Assembly (NCBI RefSeq): GCF_040500525.1
Contig: NZ_CP159404.1
Span: 124,001 to 188,000 of the forward strand
DNA: 64,000 nt
From: Azospirillum formosense
Lineage (GTDB): Bacteria > Pseudomonadota > Alphaproteobacteria > Azospirillales > Azospirillaceae
Direction of reading: 5' to 3'
In this document: piece by piece, positions 38,068 through 47,589 of the stretch
Layout of the letters: each line of letters begins with the position of its first letter
How positions within the stretch are numbered: position 1 is the first letter of the stretch
Position numbers and translations under genes: made by a program
Notes under the pieces: generated by a model
What the model saw: the letters and a program-made list of their open reading frames with translations, nothing else
Told to the model about the DNA's origin: nothing
Databases searched by the model: none

Positions 38068-40973
38068 TGGCCGGCACTGGATTTCCCACAGGCGGCAACC
38101 GCCCGCCCGTCCTCCTCGATCCGTCGCCTCTGGTGCAGCCGGACAACTCCGCGGCGCAGGCATGGGGCGCGCTCCGGCAGACGGCGGATGAGGCGACGCG
38201 CGATTTCGGCAGGTTGGCCGCGCAGGCCGAGCATGCGAGCAAGCTGAAGTACCTGACGGACCTCGATCTTGCGGCGCGCGATGAGCGGCTCAAGCTGTAC
38301 GACCAACACCGGGACGACCCGGAGGGCTTCAACGCGGCGTGGCGGGGCTATGCCGAAGGGGTGCTGGGTGGCGTGGATCTGAAGTATGCCGACTTCGCCC
38401 GGCAGAAGCTGGAGGAGAACCGGCTGGCGGTTGTGGACAACATCCTGCAGAACAAGTTCACGAAGGACAAGCGCCTAGCCACTGACAGCGTGAATGCCCG
38501 CCTGGACGCCTCGGTGACTGACCTGACGGGCAGCGCCTACCGCGGTGGCACCGGAACCCCTGAGTTTCTGTTCGCGTCCCGCACGGCCCGCGCGACCCTG
38601 GACGATGCTGTGGCTGCTGGGTTGATGTCGAGGGACGCCGCCGACATCCGCTTCGACAAGCTGATGCAGCAGGCGCAGGGCGAGTCGATCGTCGGGCACG
38701 TCCGGCGGCTCTACGACGACAAGGGCATGGAGGGGGCCTTCGCCGAGCTGGAGCGGATGACCAAGGAACTCCGGCTCGACCCGACCGAGATGGAGCGGGT
38801 GCGGAACCGGGCAGAGTCGGAAATCCGCCAATGGGAAACCCTGCGCCGCACCGACCTGACGGAGGCCCGCGCCGACGCGCAGACGATCCATACGTCGTTC
38901 CAGCAAGGCGTTGCCGTGCCGTCGGCGCAGGTGGAGGAGGTGGCGGGCAAGCTGGCCGCCGCGAAGGGCTGGCGCGAGGCCGCACAGCTTCGGGCTGCCG
39001 CTGCGCGCTTCGACCAGCTTCAGGACATCGCCCGGCTGCCGCTCGACCAAATGACGAAGCGGGTGGCCGACCTGCGCGCCAGCACGACGACGGCGCCGCC
39101 CGACGACTTCGCTGCCCTGGCCGCGGCGGTGAAGGGGCAGGAAAGCGGGGGGCGCCAGTTCAAGGCGGACGGCGTGACGCCCCTGACCAGCAGCAAGGGT
39201 GCCGTCGGCATCATGCAGGTGATGCCTGCCACCGGGCCGGAAGCTGCACAAGCGGCGGGTCTGCCGTGGGACGAGCAGCGGTTCAAGACTGACGCCGCCT
39301 ACAACGAGGCCTTGGGCAAGGCGTATCTGCGGAAGATGGTCGACCGCTACGACGGCAACCGGACGCTTGCCCTTGCGGCCTACAACGCCGGGCCGGGCAC
39401 GGTGGACGGGTGGCTGAAGGACATCGGCGACCCGCGCGCCGGCGGGATCACGGATGAGCGGTGGGCCGCGGCGATCCCGTTCAAGGAGACCCGCGAATAT
39501 GTGAACAATATCACATCCAGGGTGGGCGGGTTCGCGGCGCCCGGCACGGATCCGAAGCTGTTGGGAGGCGTGCAACGCATCCTGGCGGCGAAGGCGAATG
39601 AGGAGTGGAAGGCCGTCTCCAAGGGGCTCGACCAGGGCATCATGCCGCCGGCCTCCATCCTGACCAGCATCCTGACCGCCGCGTCTCGCGCTGGGGATCA
39701 CGATCTGCTGGAGGAGGTCGCCGCCCGCGTCGACCGGGCGCAGATCGTTTCCGCCGCCGGTCAGCAGCCGCTGGCACAGCAGGATGCCCTGCGCGCGTCG
39801 CTGGAGCAGGAGGCCGGCGCCACCGGCCTGACGCCCGGGAAGGCAGCCCTGCTGACGGACCTGCGCAAGCTGGAGGAGGACACCCGCGCCCGCGTCAAGT
39901 CCGACCCGCTGGGCCTCGCCGTGGATCGTGGCCTGCTGCCCGCCCTTCCGGCGATCGATTGGGCCAACGCCGACGCCACGGCGGGTGCGCTGAAGGAGCG
40001 GCAGCGCGCCGCGGTCGCCACGGCCACCCACTATGCGGCCGGCACCGTGCCTGTGCTCCGCCCCGACGAACTTAACAGCCTGAAAGCTACCTGGGACCAG
40101 GGCGACAGCGGCACGCGCGCCCGGATCGTCGGCACGCTGGCCCGGTCCCTGGACGGCAAGCACCTGACGGCCACGCTGGAGAAGGTGGCGGGCGACAACC
40201 CGGTGTTCGCCTCCGCCGGGCTGATCTACCACCAGAACCCGGAACTCGCCCTGTCCATCGTGCGCGGCACCAGCTACATCGACGCGGACAAGAAAATCCT
40301 GCCGCCGGAGAAGAACGTCCGCACGGAGGTGAACGACTTCCTGGGCACCGCAGCCTCCAGCATGCCGCAGGCCCGCGCCGCCATCGAGAGGGCCGCCCTT
40401 GCACGCTATGCCGACCTGTCCGCAGCGGCGAAGGACTTTACCGGCGCCTATGACGGCAGCCGCATGCAGCAGGCACTGCGCGACGTGACCGGTGGCGTGG
40501 TGTCGTGGGGGCAGGGGACCAAGCTGTTCGGGCTGGCCGGCGTGCCGAAGATCATCCCGCCGAAGCCGGGAATGACGGATGGCGAGTTCGGCAAGCTGAT
40601 CGACAGCCTGACCGACGCCGACCTGACGGGCATGACCACTGGCAGCGGGACGCAGATCAAGGCCAGCGAGTTCCGGCGGTTGGCCTCCCTGCATGACGCC
40701 GGGCCGGGCCGGTACATGGTGGAAATTGGAGGCGGGTTCGCGCGCGGGGCGGACGGCCTGCCCTTCGTTCTGGATCTGAACGGGCGTGAGGTGCCGCGTA
40801 GCCGGCACGACGACTTGTCCGGCCCGGCGGCCAGGGCACCGGCGGCATACGCTTCGGGCGGTGCGGCAGCGTCGTGGAACCCGAACGCCGCCCCGAGCGA
40901 CGTTGGACCTTCCCGTCCCGCGTTCGGAGGGATCGGGAGCGATGCGCTTGTCCAGATTGGCTTGCCGAAATAG
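38067..40973 (+). CDS. Internal virion protein with lytic transglycosylase domain (gp16-like)
   Basis: A 968-residue ejection protein. Residues about 345-480 are an SLT lysozyme domain: catalytic Glu359 in KGQESGGRQF, then SSKGAVGIMQVMPATG, LALAAYNAGPGTV and FKETREYVNNI. The remainder is helical. Such proteins are packed in the head, ejected first and open the peptidoglycan for DNA entry. It is the second of the ejection genes and ends seven bases before a motif copy. Confidence 0.88.
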   Translation: MAGTGFPTGGNRPPVLLDPSPLVQPDNSAAQAWGALRQTADEATRDFGRLAAQAEHASKLKYLTDLDLAARDERLKLYDQHRDDPEGFNAAWRGYAEGVLGGVDLKYADFARQKLEENRLAVVDNILQNKFTKDKRLATDSVNARLDASVTDLTGSAYRGGTGTPEFLFASRTARATLDDAVAAGLMSRDAADIRFDKLMQQAQGESIVGHVRRLYDDKGMEGAFAELERMTKELRLDPTEMERVRNRAESEIRQWETLRRTDLTEARADAQTIHTSFQQGVAVPSAQVEEVAGKLAAAKGWREAAQLRAAAARFDQLQDIARLPLDQMTKRVADLRASTTTAPPDDFAALAAAVKGQESGGRQFKADGVTPLTSSKGAVGIMQVMPATGPEAAQAAGLPWDEQRFKTDAAYNEALGKAYLRKMVDRYDGNRTLALAAYNAGPGTVDGWLKDIGDPRAGGITDERWAAAIPFKETREYVNNITSRVGGFAAPGTDPKLLGGVQRILAAKANEEWKAVSKGLDQGIMPPASILTSILTAASRAGDHDLLEEVAARVDRAQIVSAAGQQPLAQQDALRASLEQEAGATGLTPGKAALLTDLRKLEEDTRARVKSDPLGLAVDRGLLPALPAIDWANADATAGALKERQRAAVATATHYAAGTVPVLRPDELNSLKATWDQGDSGTRARIVGTLARSLDGKHLTATLEKVAGDNPVFASAGLIYHQNPELALSIVRGTSYIDADKKILPPEKNVRTEVNDFLGTAASSMPQARAAIERAALARYADLSAAAKDFTGAYDGSRMQQALRDVTGGVVSWGQGTKLFGLAGVPKIIPPKPGMTDGEFGKLIDSLTDADLTGMTTGSGTQIKASEFRRLASLHDAGPGRYMVEIGGGFARGADGLPFVLDLNGREVPRSRHDDLSGPAARAPAAYASGGAAASWNPNAAPSDVGPSRPAFGGIGSDALVQIGLPK

Positions 40974-40979
40974 CCGCTG

Positions 40980-40990
40980 GGTGCGTTGGG
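40980..40990 (+). promoter_or_regulatory. GGTGCGTTGGG motif
   Basis: Exact copy just after the stop of the transglycosylase gene and 56 bp before the ATG of the next ejection gene. No terminator hairpin is visible between the two genes. Confidence 0.6.
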
Positions 40991-41035
40991 CGGCCCCTCT
41001 GGCCCGTGCGGAAGTGCGCGGGATGGAGGGGCCGC

Positions 41036-43885
41036 ATGCTGCTTGGACTGTTCACCACCGACACCACTGACACGCTGAGCCGGGCGCAGAACGCACCGGC
41101 TGCTGAAATCCCGCCTTCCTTCTCGGAGAGCTATCACGCCGCCTTTGCGGAGACGCGAGCCTACGCCAACTCCGACGCCCTATGGCGCGCCCGGCATGAG
41201 ATGGTGCAGGCCGCGTTGGACCGGTTGGAGGATGCCACGGGGGAGGTCTACGCCAACCCGGAGGCCGCGGCGCGCGGGCCGAACCGCGATGCTCTGGAAA
41301 AGTCGATCAGGGCGCGCTTCGACTTCCTGAAGGTCGAGCGGCCCGACCTTGGGCTGGCCTACCCCACGGACGACGAGATCCAGGCCGGCGCGGTGGCGAA
41401 GGCGCAGAAGGTCAAGGGCGAGCGCGATGCCTTGGCCGCCAAGCCGGGCAGCTTCGCCAGCGGCGCCGGGTTCCTGCTGGGCGACATCGCGGGCGCCATG
41501 ACCGACCCGCTGAACATCGCCAGCATGTTCGCGGGCGCCCCGGCCGGCGCGGGCATTCTCCGCACCGCGGCCGTCGAGGCGGGCGTCGCCGCCGGGTCAC
41601 AGGCTGTGATTGAGGCCGGGACGTCCGGCTTCAAGAAGCAGGTGGACCCCAGCTACGGGCTTGGCGAGGCGGCGGGCAACATCGCCGCGGCGGGTGCCGG
41701 TGGCGCGATCATCGGCGGCGGGCTCAAGGCGGCCGGGCGCGGCCTCGAATGGTGGCGGGGCCGGGACCGCACCGAGCTGCCGCGCGAGGTGCAGGACGCC
41801 CTGAACGTCACCGAGCGCGACCAGGAGGTGCGCGCGGCGAACCCGCTCGGGCCGGGCGTAGCGGCGGAGCAGGCGCACGCCGGGGCACTCCAGAAGGCCG
41901 CGCAGGACACCGAGGGCGGGCGCCCGGTGGACGTGCAGGCCATCGTGCGGGAGGCGATCCCCTCGGTCGAGAACGGCGGGTTGGTGCCGCTCGACCCGCG
42001 CACGGTGGGGGTGGATGCCGAGACGTTCCAGTACAAGGCTGGGGGCGACGACGCGGGCGTGACGGATCGGCTGCGGGGCGTCACCGAGTGGCGCCCGGAG
42101 CGGGCTGGCGTCTCCATCGTTTACGAGCGCGCCGATGGCTCGCGCGTCGTCGCCGACGGCCACCAGCGCCGAGGATTGGCCCTGCGCATTCTGGAGCAAG
42201 GCGACGGGCAGGAACCGCGCTTGAACTCGGTCATCTACAGGGAGGCGGACGGCTGGGCGCCGGAGCAGGTGCGCGCTCTGGCTGCCGCCAAGAACATCGC
42301 GGAGGGCACCGGCTCGCCGCTCGACGCGGCGAAGGTGCTGCGCGACGGCGACCCGTCCATTGTCCGGTCCCTGCCGCCGACCTCCGCGCTGGTGCGGGAT
42401 GCGAAGGGGCTGGCCCAGCTCGAACGCGAACCCTTCGGGTTGGTGGTCAACGGCGTGGTACCCGAGCAGTTCGGCGCCATCGTCGGACGGCTGGTCGCGG
42501 ATGGCCCGATGCAGCGCGACGTGATGGGGCTGCTGGCGAAGTTGCAGCCTGCCAACCGGACGGAGGCAGAGGCGATCGTGCGCCAAGCCATGGAGGCCGG
42601 CGCCGCGGAGCGCGCGGCGTCCTCGCAGGGCAGCTTGTTCGGGGATGAGGTGGTGCAGGAGAGCCTGTTCCTTGAGCGTGCCCGCGTTCTCGACCGCGCC
42701 TTGAAGGTGCTGCGCCGGGACCGGACCGTCTTCGGTACCCTGACAGCCGAGGCGGACCGGATCACCGGCGCCGGCAACATTCTGGACAGTGCTGCGAACC
42801 TCGCACGGGCGGACGCCGACGGGGCGGCGATCCAGACCCTGACCACGCTGGCGAACCGGAAGGGCGCCCTGTCGGATGCCCTGTCCGCGTCGGCCCGTCG
42901 TGCGCGCGAGGATGGGCGGTACGATGCAGCGGTGCGCGACTTCGTAGAGGCCGCACGGCGCGAGGCTGCTGGCGCGTCCTCACCCCCGCCCATGACCGTG
43001 CGGGAAGAGGGGCGCGACTTTACCGTCGTGCGCCGGGCCACCCCGGACGAGCTGCGCAACAGGGGGTCGGTGGCGATCACCGAGGCGTCGGCGCAATGGG
43101 CCGACCTGTCGTGGAAGGACGCGCGCGCTGCGGCTCGTCAGTGGGCACGGGAGAACCTTCGGGATGCGCCGCTGACCAACGCCGATACCGGCTGGGGCGA
43201 CATAGCCGTCTCCCGCAAGGGCATCGAAAAGAGCATCGCATCGGCCAAGATGCCTGCGGACCTGGAGGTGTTGCCGAACCTACGCGATCTGATGGACCGG
43301 GCCGTCTTCGTAGAGAGCAACAAGGGCGGAGCCGACTCGCCGGATGTGGTGGCGTTCCACCGCTTCTACGCACCATTCCGTCTGGCTGACACCCTGTACC
43401 GGGCCAAGCTCACGGTAAAGGAGACGACAGACGGGCGCCTGTTCTACGAACCAGTGCTGACGGAAATCGAGAGGCCCGGCGTCACAACAAAGCCAGCGTC
43501 CCCGCTGCGCGATGGCACCAGCTTACGCCCGCCGGACCCCTCTACCCTTGATATGGACGGGCTGCTGGAAGGCGTCAAGTTCCGCGGTGGTGAGCCGGTT
43601 CTGCCGCCTCGCGAAGATGCTGACCTATTCGGTTCCCTGGCCTCGGCTGCGCGCCCGGCGGATGAGGTGGCTGCCGCTCCGGAGGTGGAGCCCGCACTGT
43701 TCCAGGAGGTCAACCGCCTGATGGCGTCCCGTGAACTCGACGTGCCCGTCGGTGAAGTGGTGGACGAATCGGGTCGGGTGGTGGCCGTCCACCGTTCCGC
43801 CATGGACCTGATGGACGAGGCGGACCGGGCGATCAACGATGCCGCTACGGTCGCGGCCTGCGCCTTTGGCGAGGTGATGAAGTGA
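41036..43885 (+). CDS. Large ejection protein with ParB-like domain
   Basis: A 949-residue virion-type protein. ATG 41036 is chosen for the GGAGG at about 41024-41028. The N-terminus has SESYHAAFAETRAYANSDAL and an alanine/glycine-rich hydrophobic region (about residues 140-235). Residues about 350-520 hold a ParB/DdrB-like nuclease-fold segment (SRVVADGHQRRGLALRILEQ, LAAAKNIAEGTGSPLDAAKV). The C-terminal part is mixed. Proteins of this kind occur in ejection modules of podovirus prophages; whether the ParB-like part is catalytic is unknown. Confidence 0.72.
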   Translation: MLLGLFTTDTTDTLSRAQNAPAAEIPPSFSESYHAAFAETRAYANSDALWRARHEMVQAALDRLEDATGEVYANPEAAARGPNRDALEKSIRARFDFLKVERPDLGLAYPTDDEIQAGAVAKAQKVKGERDALAAKPGSFASGAGFLLGDIAGAMTDPLNIASMFAGAPAGAGILRTAAVEAGVAAGSQAVIEAGTSGFKKQVDPSYGLGEAAGNIAAAGAGGAIIGGGLKAAGRGLEWWRGRDRTELPREVQDALNVTERDQEVRAANPLGPGVAAEQAHAGALQKAAQDTEGGRPVDVQAIVREAIPSVENGGLVPLDPRTVGVDAETFQYKAGGDDAGVTDRLRGVTEWRPERAGVSIVYERADGSRVVADGHQRRGLALRILEQGDGQEPRLNSVIYREADGWAPEQVRALAAAKNIAEGTGSPLDAAKVLRDGDPSIVRSLPPTSALVRDAKGLAQLEREPFGLVVNGVVPEQFGAIVGRLVADGPMQRDVMGLLAKLQPANRTEAEAIVRQAMEAGAAERAASSQGSLFGDEVVQESLFLERARVLDRALKVLRRDRTVFGTLTAEADRITGAGNILDSAANLARADADGAAIQTLTTLANRKGALSDALSASARRAREDGRYDAAVRDFVEAARREAAGASSPPPMTVREEGRDFTVVRRATPDELRNRGSVAITEASAQWADLSWKDARAAARQWARENLRDAPLTNADTGWGDIAVSRKGIEKSIASAKMPADLEVLPNLRDLMDRAVFVESNKGGADSPDVVAFHRFYAPFRLADTLYRAKLTVKETTDGRLFYEPVLTEIERPGVTTKPASPLRDGTSLRPPDPSTLDMDGLLEGVKFRGGEPVLPPREDADLFGSLASAARPADEVAAAPEVEPALFQEVNRLMASRELDVPVGEVVDESGRVVAVHRSAMDLMDEADRAINDAATVAACAFGEVMK

Positions 43886-46323
43886 AAGACCTGGACATCA
43901 AGAAGTGCCTCGACGGTCGGGTTGAGGCTGGACTGTTGTCGCGTGAGGCCGCGGAGAAGGCGCTGCGGACCATCCGCGATCTGGAGAGCCAGTACGCCGC
44001 GGAGATGGCTCCGGACAAGGCCCTGTCCGCTGCGGTCGCGGAAACCGCCCGCATCATGAAGGAGGCGGCGGAGCGGGAGAAGGCGCGCACGGCCCGGCAG
44101 ATCCTGACCGTGGCGCGCGTGATGGACGACGTGCAGGCCCACCCGGACGGCGCTGTCGCCGGTGCCATGGCCGTGCTGGTCCGTGACATGCGGGGAAAGG
44201 CGACCTTCAGCAACGTCGAGGCTCGGCAGGAGGTGGTGCTTGGCCAGCTCCTGCGCCGGATGGCGGACGGGCTGAACGCCTACCGGAGCAAGGCCGCCGG
44301 GCTGGTGCAGAACACCGCGGGTATGCGGAACGTCATCCGCGAACTGCACGGCATGTCGACCAACGATGCGGAGGCCGCGGCGTTCGCCAAGGGCTGGCGC
44401 GAGGCCAGCGAGTTCGCCGCCGACCGTTACATCGGGGCCGGTGGTGATTTGGTGAAGCGCGACGATTGGCGGCATCCGCAGGTCACCGACGCACGGCGCG
44501 TGCGGCAAATCGGGCGGGAGGCGTGGACCGAACACCTGATCCAGGCGGCGGAACGCGGCGACCTCCAGGTGGTCGACTTCGACACGGGCGCCCCGGCCAC
44601 GGGGCTGAAGCTGGAGACGATCATCAAGACGGCCGGAGACAACATCCTTTCCGAGTTGCCGCCCCCGCCGGGGAAGGGCGGCTCTTACGGCCGGCACAAC
44701 GAGCGCCGCGTCTTCCAGTGGCAGAACGCGGACGCCTTCCTGGCCTACAACGACCATTTCGGCGTGGGCAACGACCTCTTCGGTCTGCTGGTTGGGCACA
44801 TGCAGGGAATGGCACGCGACATCGCCCTGACGGAGGTGCTGGGGCCGAAGCATGGCGCGACGGTCCGCGCGCTTCAGGAAATCGCCTACAAGGCGGAGGG
44901 TGCGCGCGACATGGGCGTGCTGGCCCGGCTGAACCCTGTCCGCTCCGTCGAGAGTGCCGCGGCCATCGGGCGGACCTACGACGTGCTGTCGGGCCGCCTA
45001 GGCGCTGCACAGTCCGAGCTGACGGCGGCCATCTTTGGCGGCATTCGGAACTGGATGACCGCGAGCAAGCTGGGGTCCGCGCTCGTTTCCGCCGTGCCTG
45101 CCGACTCCGTCATGGCGACCTGGGCGGCCAAGGCCAACGGCGTCCCGGCGGTGAAACTGCTGGGCTCCGTCCTGAAGCAGCTCAACCCGGCCAGCGAGGC
45201 GGATCGGGCGTTCGCCCTGCGCATGGGCATCGTGTCGAGCGCCGTCATGGACTCAGCCATCGGCTCCAAGCGGTTCGCGGATGAGATCGTGGGGCAGGGG
45301 ATCACCGGGCGCATGGCCTCCTTCGTAGTGCGGGCACAGGGCCTGTCCGCCTGGACCAACGGCGTGAAGAACGCCTTCATGCTGGAGATGATGGGGCACG
45401 TCGCCGATAACGCCGGGAAGCCCTTGGGCGAGGTGGACGCGCCGCTCCGGAAGATGCTGGAGCGCTACGGCTTCAGCGCGGCGGATTGGGACGTGATCCG
45501 GGCCGCGCCCCCGATCGAGCATGAGGGCGCCCGCTTCTTCGACCCGGCCAACGTGTCCGACCGGCAGTTGGGCGAACGGCTGATGGAAGCCATCATCGAG
45601 GAGCGCGCTTTCGCTGTGCTGGAGCCGGACGCCCGGGTGCGCCAGCTCACCACGGGCGGCCTGCAGCGCGGCACCTTCATGGGCGAGATGGCTCGATCGG
45701 CGATGCTGTTCAAATCCTTCAGCATCACCATGGCGACGACCCATCTTGCCCGCGCCTTCATCGATGCCCGCGGCTCGAAGGTGGCGCAGTTCGCCGCCCT
45801 GTCCGCCATGCTGACCCTGGCCGGCGCCGTCTCGATCCAGGCGCGCCAGATCATCACCGGCAAGGACCCGCGCCGGATGGACGATCCGAAGTTCTGGGGC
45901 GCCGCATGGATGCAGGGCGGGGGCGCGGGCATCTTCGGCGACTTCTTCGCCGCCGGGCTGGACCGTGGGCAGCAGGGCCTGCCGATGACGCTCGCCGGGC
46001 CGGTGTTCGGCCTCGCCGACCAAGCCGCCCGGTTGGCGATTCCCGACTATCGGAAGGTGTTGGAGGGAGAGCCCACGAAGTTCGGCGCGGAGGTGGCCCG
46101 CTTCATCCGCTACAACCTGCCCGGCGCGAACCTCTGGTACAGCCGCCTTGTGACCGACCGGGCGGTGATGGATACCATCCAGAGTATGGCGGACCCCGAA
46201 TACCGGCAGTCCTTCCGGCGGATGGAGGAGCGGGCGCGCAAGGATTATGGGCAGCGGTTCTGGTGGAGGCCGGGGCAGGCGCCCGACCGCGCGCCGGACC
46301 TAGGGGCGGCGCTGCCGCGGTAA
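43882..46323 (+). CDS. Large internal virion/ejection protein
   Basis: An 813-residue, mostly helical protein starting with GTG 43882, overlapping the previous stop. Segments such as FAKGWREASEFAADRYIGAG, RVFQWQNADAFLAYNDHFGV and MARSAMLFKSFSITMATTHL occur in large podovirus prophage proteins that follow the transglycosylase gene. A C-terminal hydrophobic stretch (FAALSAMLTLAGAVSI) may insert in a membrane during ejection. It ends the tail operon before a strong terminator. Confidence 0.72.
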   Translation: MKDLDIKKCLDGRVEAGLLSREAAEKALRTIRDLESQYAAEMAPDKALSAAVAETARIMKEAAEREKARTARQILTVARVMDDVQAHPDGAVAGAMAVLVRDMRGKATFSNVEARQEVVLGQLLRRMADGLNAYRSKAAGLVQNTAGMRNVIRELHGMSTNDAEAAAFAKGWREASEFAADRYIGAGGDLVKRDDWRHPQVTDARRVRQIGREAWTEHLIQAAERGDLQVVDFDTGAPATGLKLETIIKTAGDNILSELPPPPGKGGSYGRHNERRVFQWQNADAFLAYNDHFGVGNDLFGLLVGHMQGMARDIALTEVLGPKHGATVRALQEIAYKAEGARDMGVLARLNPVRSVESAAAIGRTYDVLSGRLGAAQSELTAAIFGGIRNWMTASKLGSALVSAVPADSVMATWAAKANGVPAVKLLGSVLKQLNPASEADRAFALRMGIVSSAVMDSAIGSKRFADEIVGQGITGRMASFVVRAQGLSAWTNGVKNAFMLEMMGHVADNAGKPLGEVDAPLRKMLERYGFSAADWDVIRAAPPIEHEGARFFDPANVSDRQLGERLMEAIIEERAFAVLEPDARVRQLTTGGLQRGTFMGEMARSAMLFKSFSITMATTHLARAFIDARGSKVAQFAALSAMLTLAGAVSIQARQIITGKDPRRMDDPKFWGAAWMQGGGAGIFGDFFAAGLDRGQQGLPMTLAGPVFGLADQAARLAIPDYRKVLEGEPTKFGAEVARFIRYNLPGANLWYSRLVTDRAVMDTIQSMADPEYRQSFRRMEERARKDYGQRFWWRPGQAPDRAPDLGAALPR

Positions 46324-46343
46324 TGCTGAACAAATGCCCAGGG

Positions 46344-46370
46344 GCTGGCGCTCCGTAAAGGAGCGCCAGC
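46344..46370. terminator. Bidirectional hairpin terminator
   Basis: A perfect 11-base-pair stem (46344-46354 with 46360-46370) with loop GTAAA, followed by TTCACGATATTTTA. It lies between the convergent ejection gene and RTX gene, and the AT-rich flank allows termination in both directions. Confidence 0.82.
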
Positions 46371-46381
46371 TTCACGATATT

Positions 46382-47248
46382 TTATGAAAGTGTAAAGGCA
46401 AGGTACCCATTGCCATCTACTTGGCCTGGAAGGGTGATAATCGCACCGGAGGCCTTGCCAGTAATTGTCAAGCTCATGTCGATGCTGCCATTGCCATCGA
46501 GATCGATTCGTGCCGTTGCTCCTGTAAAGCTTCCGGTGCCGTTCATCTCCTGCCACGTCAGTTTTGAGACACCCTCCTTCCAACCCCAAGCCGTTATCCA
46601 CTCGCCGTGTTCGAGATCTGTGACGGTTGACCACGTGATTCCGCCGGTCCGCCCGTCAATAAAGAATGTGTCGGTGCCAGACCCACCGGTTAGGAAGTTT
46701 GACCCCGTGCCACCATCCAGAACATCGTCTCCAGGCCCAGCGTCAATGGCATCATCGCCTCCGGAACCGTTAATAAAATCGTTCGCCGGTGTTCCGTATA
46801 TAATCTGTGAGCTGCTGTCTCCTATAATTTCTTTTTCAAGACTGTTTACAGGCCCGGAGTATTCTTTTGATTTTATAAATTTTGTTGATCCGTTGCTTGA
46901 CATGTTTGTTACCAAGAACTCGTCCCAGTAGACCACCGTAGTGGATATGCCGCCCGGCAGTGTTTTAGTGACGGCTGTCGGGTTTCCTCCGCTGAGAAGA
47001 TCGGGCGGTGTTGATGTTCCACCCGAAGATCCTGTCGGATTTCCCGTGTAGTTTGTGTTTGTGGAGGATCCTGCCGAAATGGAATTCGACCCGCCGGGTT
47101 TCGTTCCAGCCTCTCCGGTAAACGGGTTGGTATTTCCAACAGTTGAGAAATTATTATTCTTTGTGCTGTCTGGTGCTGTTTTATAGTATCCTTTTACATA
47201 AGTTCCGTCTTTTCTGTAGTATCCTGATACCCAAACCAAACCAGCCAA
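46382..47248 (-). CDS. RTX-type calcium-binding repeat protein, accessory (moron) gene
   Basis: A 288-residue protein on the opposite strand to all tail genes. TTG 47248 is chosen because GGAGG lies five bases upstream; the product then begins LAGLVWVSGYYRKDGTYVKG, a recurring N-terminal module of secreted bacterial proteins. A serine/asparagine/glycine-rich linker follows, then hemolysin-type nonapeptide repeats (NGSGGDDAIDAGPGDDVLDG, TGGSGTDTFF) and a beta-rich C-terminus. Such proteins usually leave the cell by type I secretion. It is AT-richer than neighbours and likely expressed from the lysogen. Confidence 0.75.
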   Translation of the reverse strand: MAGLVWVSGYYRKDGTYVKGYYKTAPDSTKNNNFSTVGNTNPFTGEAGTKPGGSNSISAGSSTNTNYTGNPTGSSGGTSTPPDLLSGGNPTAVTKTLPGGISTTVVYWDEFLVTNMSSNGSTKFIKSKEYSGPVNSLEKEIIGDSSSQIIYGTPANDFINGSGGDDAIDAGPGDDVLDGGTGSNFLTGGSGTDTFFIDGRTGGITWSTVTDLEHGEWITAWGWKEGVSKLTWQEMNGTGSFTGATARIDLDGNGSIDMSLTITGKASGAIITLPGQVDGNGYLAFTLS

Positions 47249-47589
47249 TCTTTCCTCCAATGGTGTATGCGCGATCAGGGGGGGCGCAAATTGCCGAAAA
47301 TTATCTCTACCCTCGATACCCGGCACAACCGAAAAATATGATATTTCCAAGATGTATTCTATTGACGGTTGGTGATCTAATGAATTCAGTCTGTTCTGAG
47401 GTGTAAGCGCTTTTGGTATAAGCCTAGAGCTTGTTGCGAATATTCGATCCTGGATCCCATCCGCGTTGGGCCCGGAAGAAGGGACTGAAAGCTGAGACCG
47501 CTGTCCGGCTTCCTCCTGACGGGGGTGCGTTGGTTCCGATTCGTCTTGCCCCCGATCCTGCCGCCGAGCAGGAGGATAGGGGATAGGGC
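47249..47589. other. Intergenic region between RTX gene and tail fibre
   Basis: AT-rich up to about 47440, consistent with the promoter of the minus-strand RTX gene, then G/C-rich. It contains GCGTTGGGCC at 47463, a partial relative of the late motif, and the full motif GGTGCGTTGG with TTCC at 47524-47537, 66 bp before the fibre ATG. AGGAGGATAGGGG precedes that ATG. Confidence 0.55.
47524..47537 (+). promoter_or_regulatory. GGTGCGTTGGTTCC motif
   Basis: Fourteen bases identical to the copy at 30243-30256, located 66 bp before the tail fibre start. A GGGGG run before it and CCCCC 19 bases after could form a weak stem. Confidence 0.6.
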
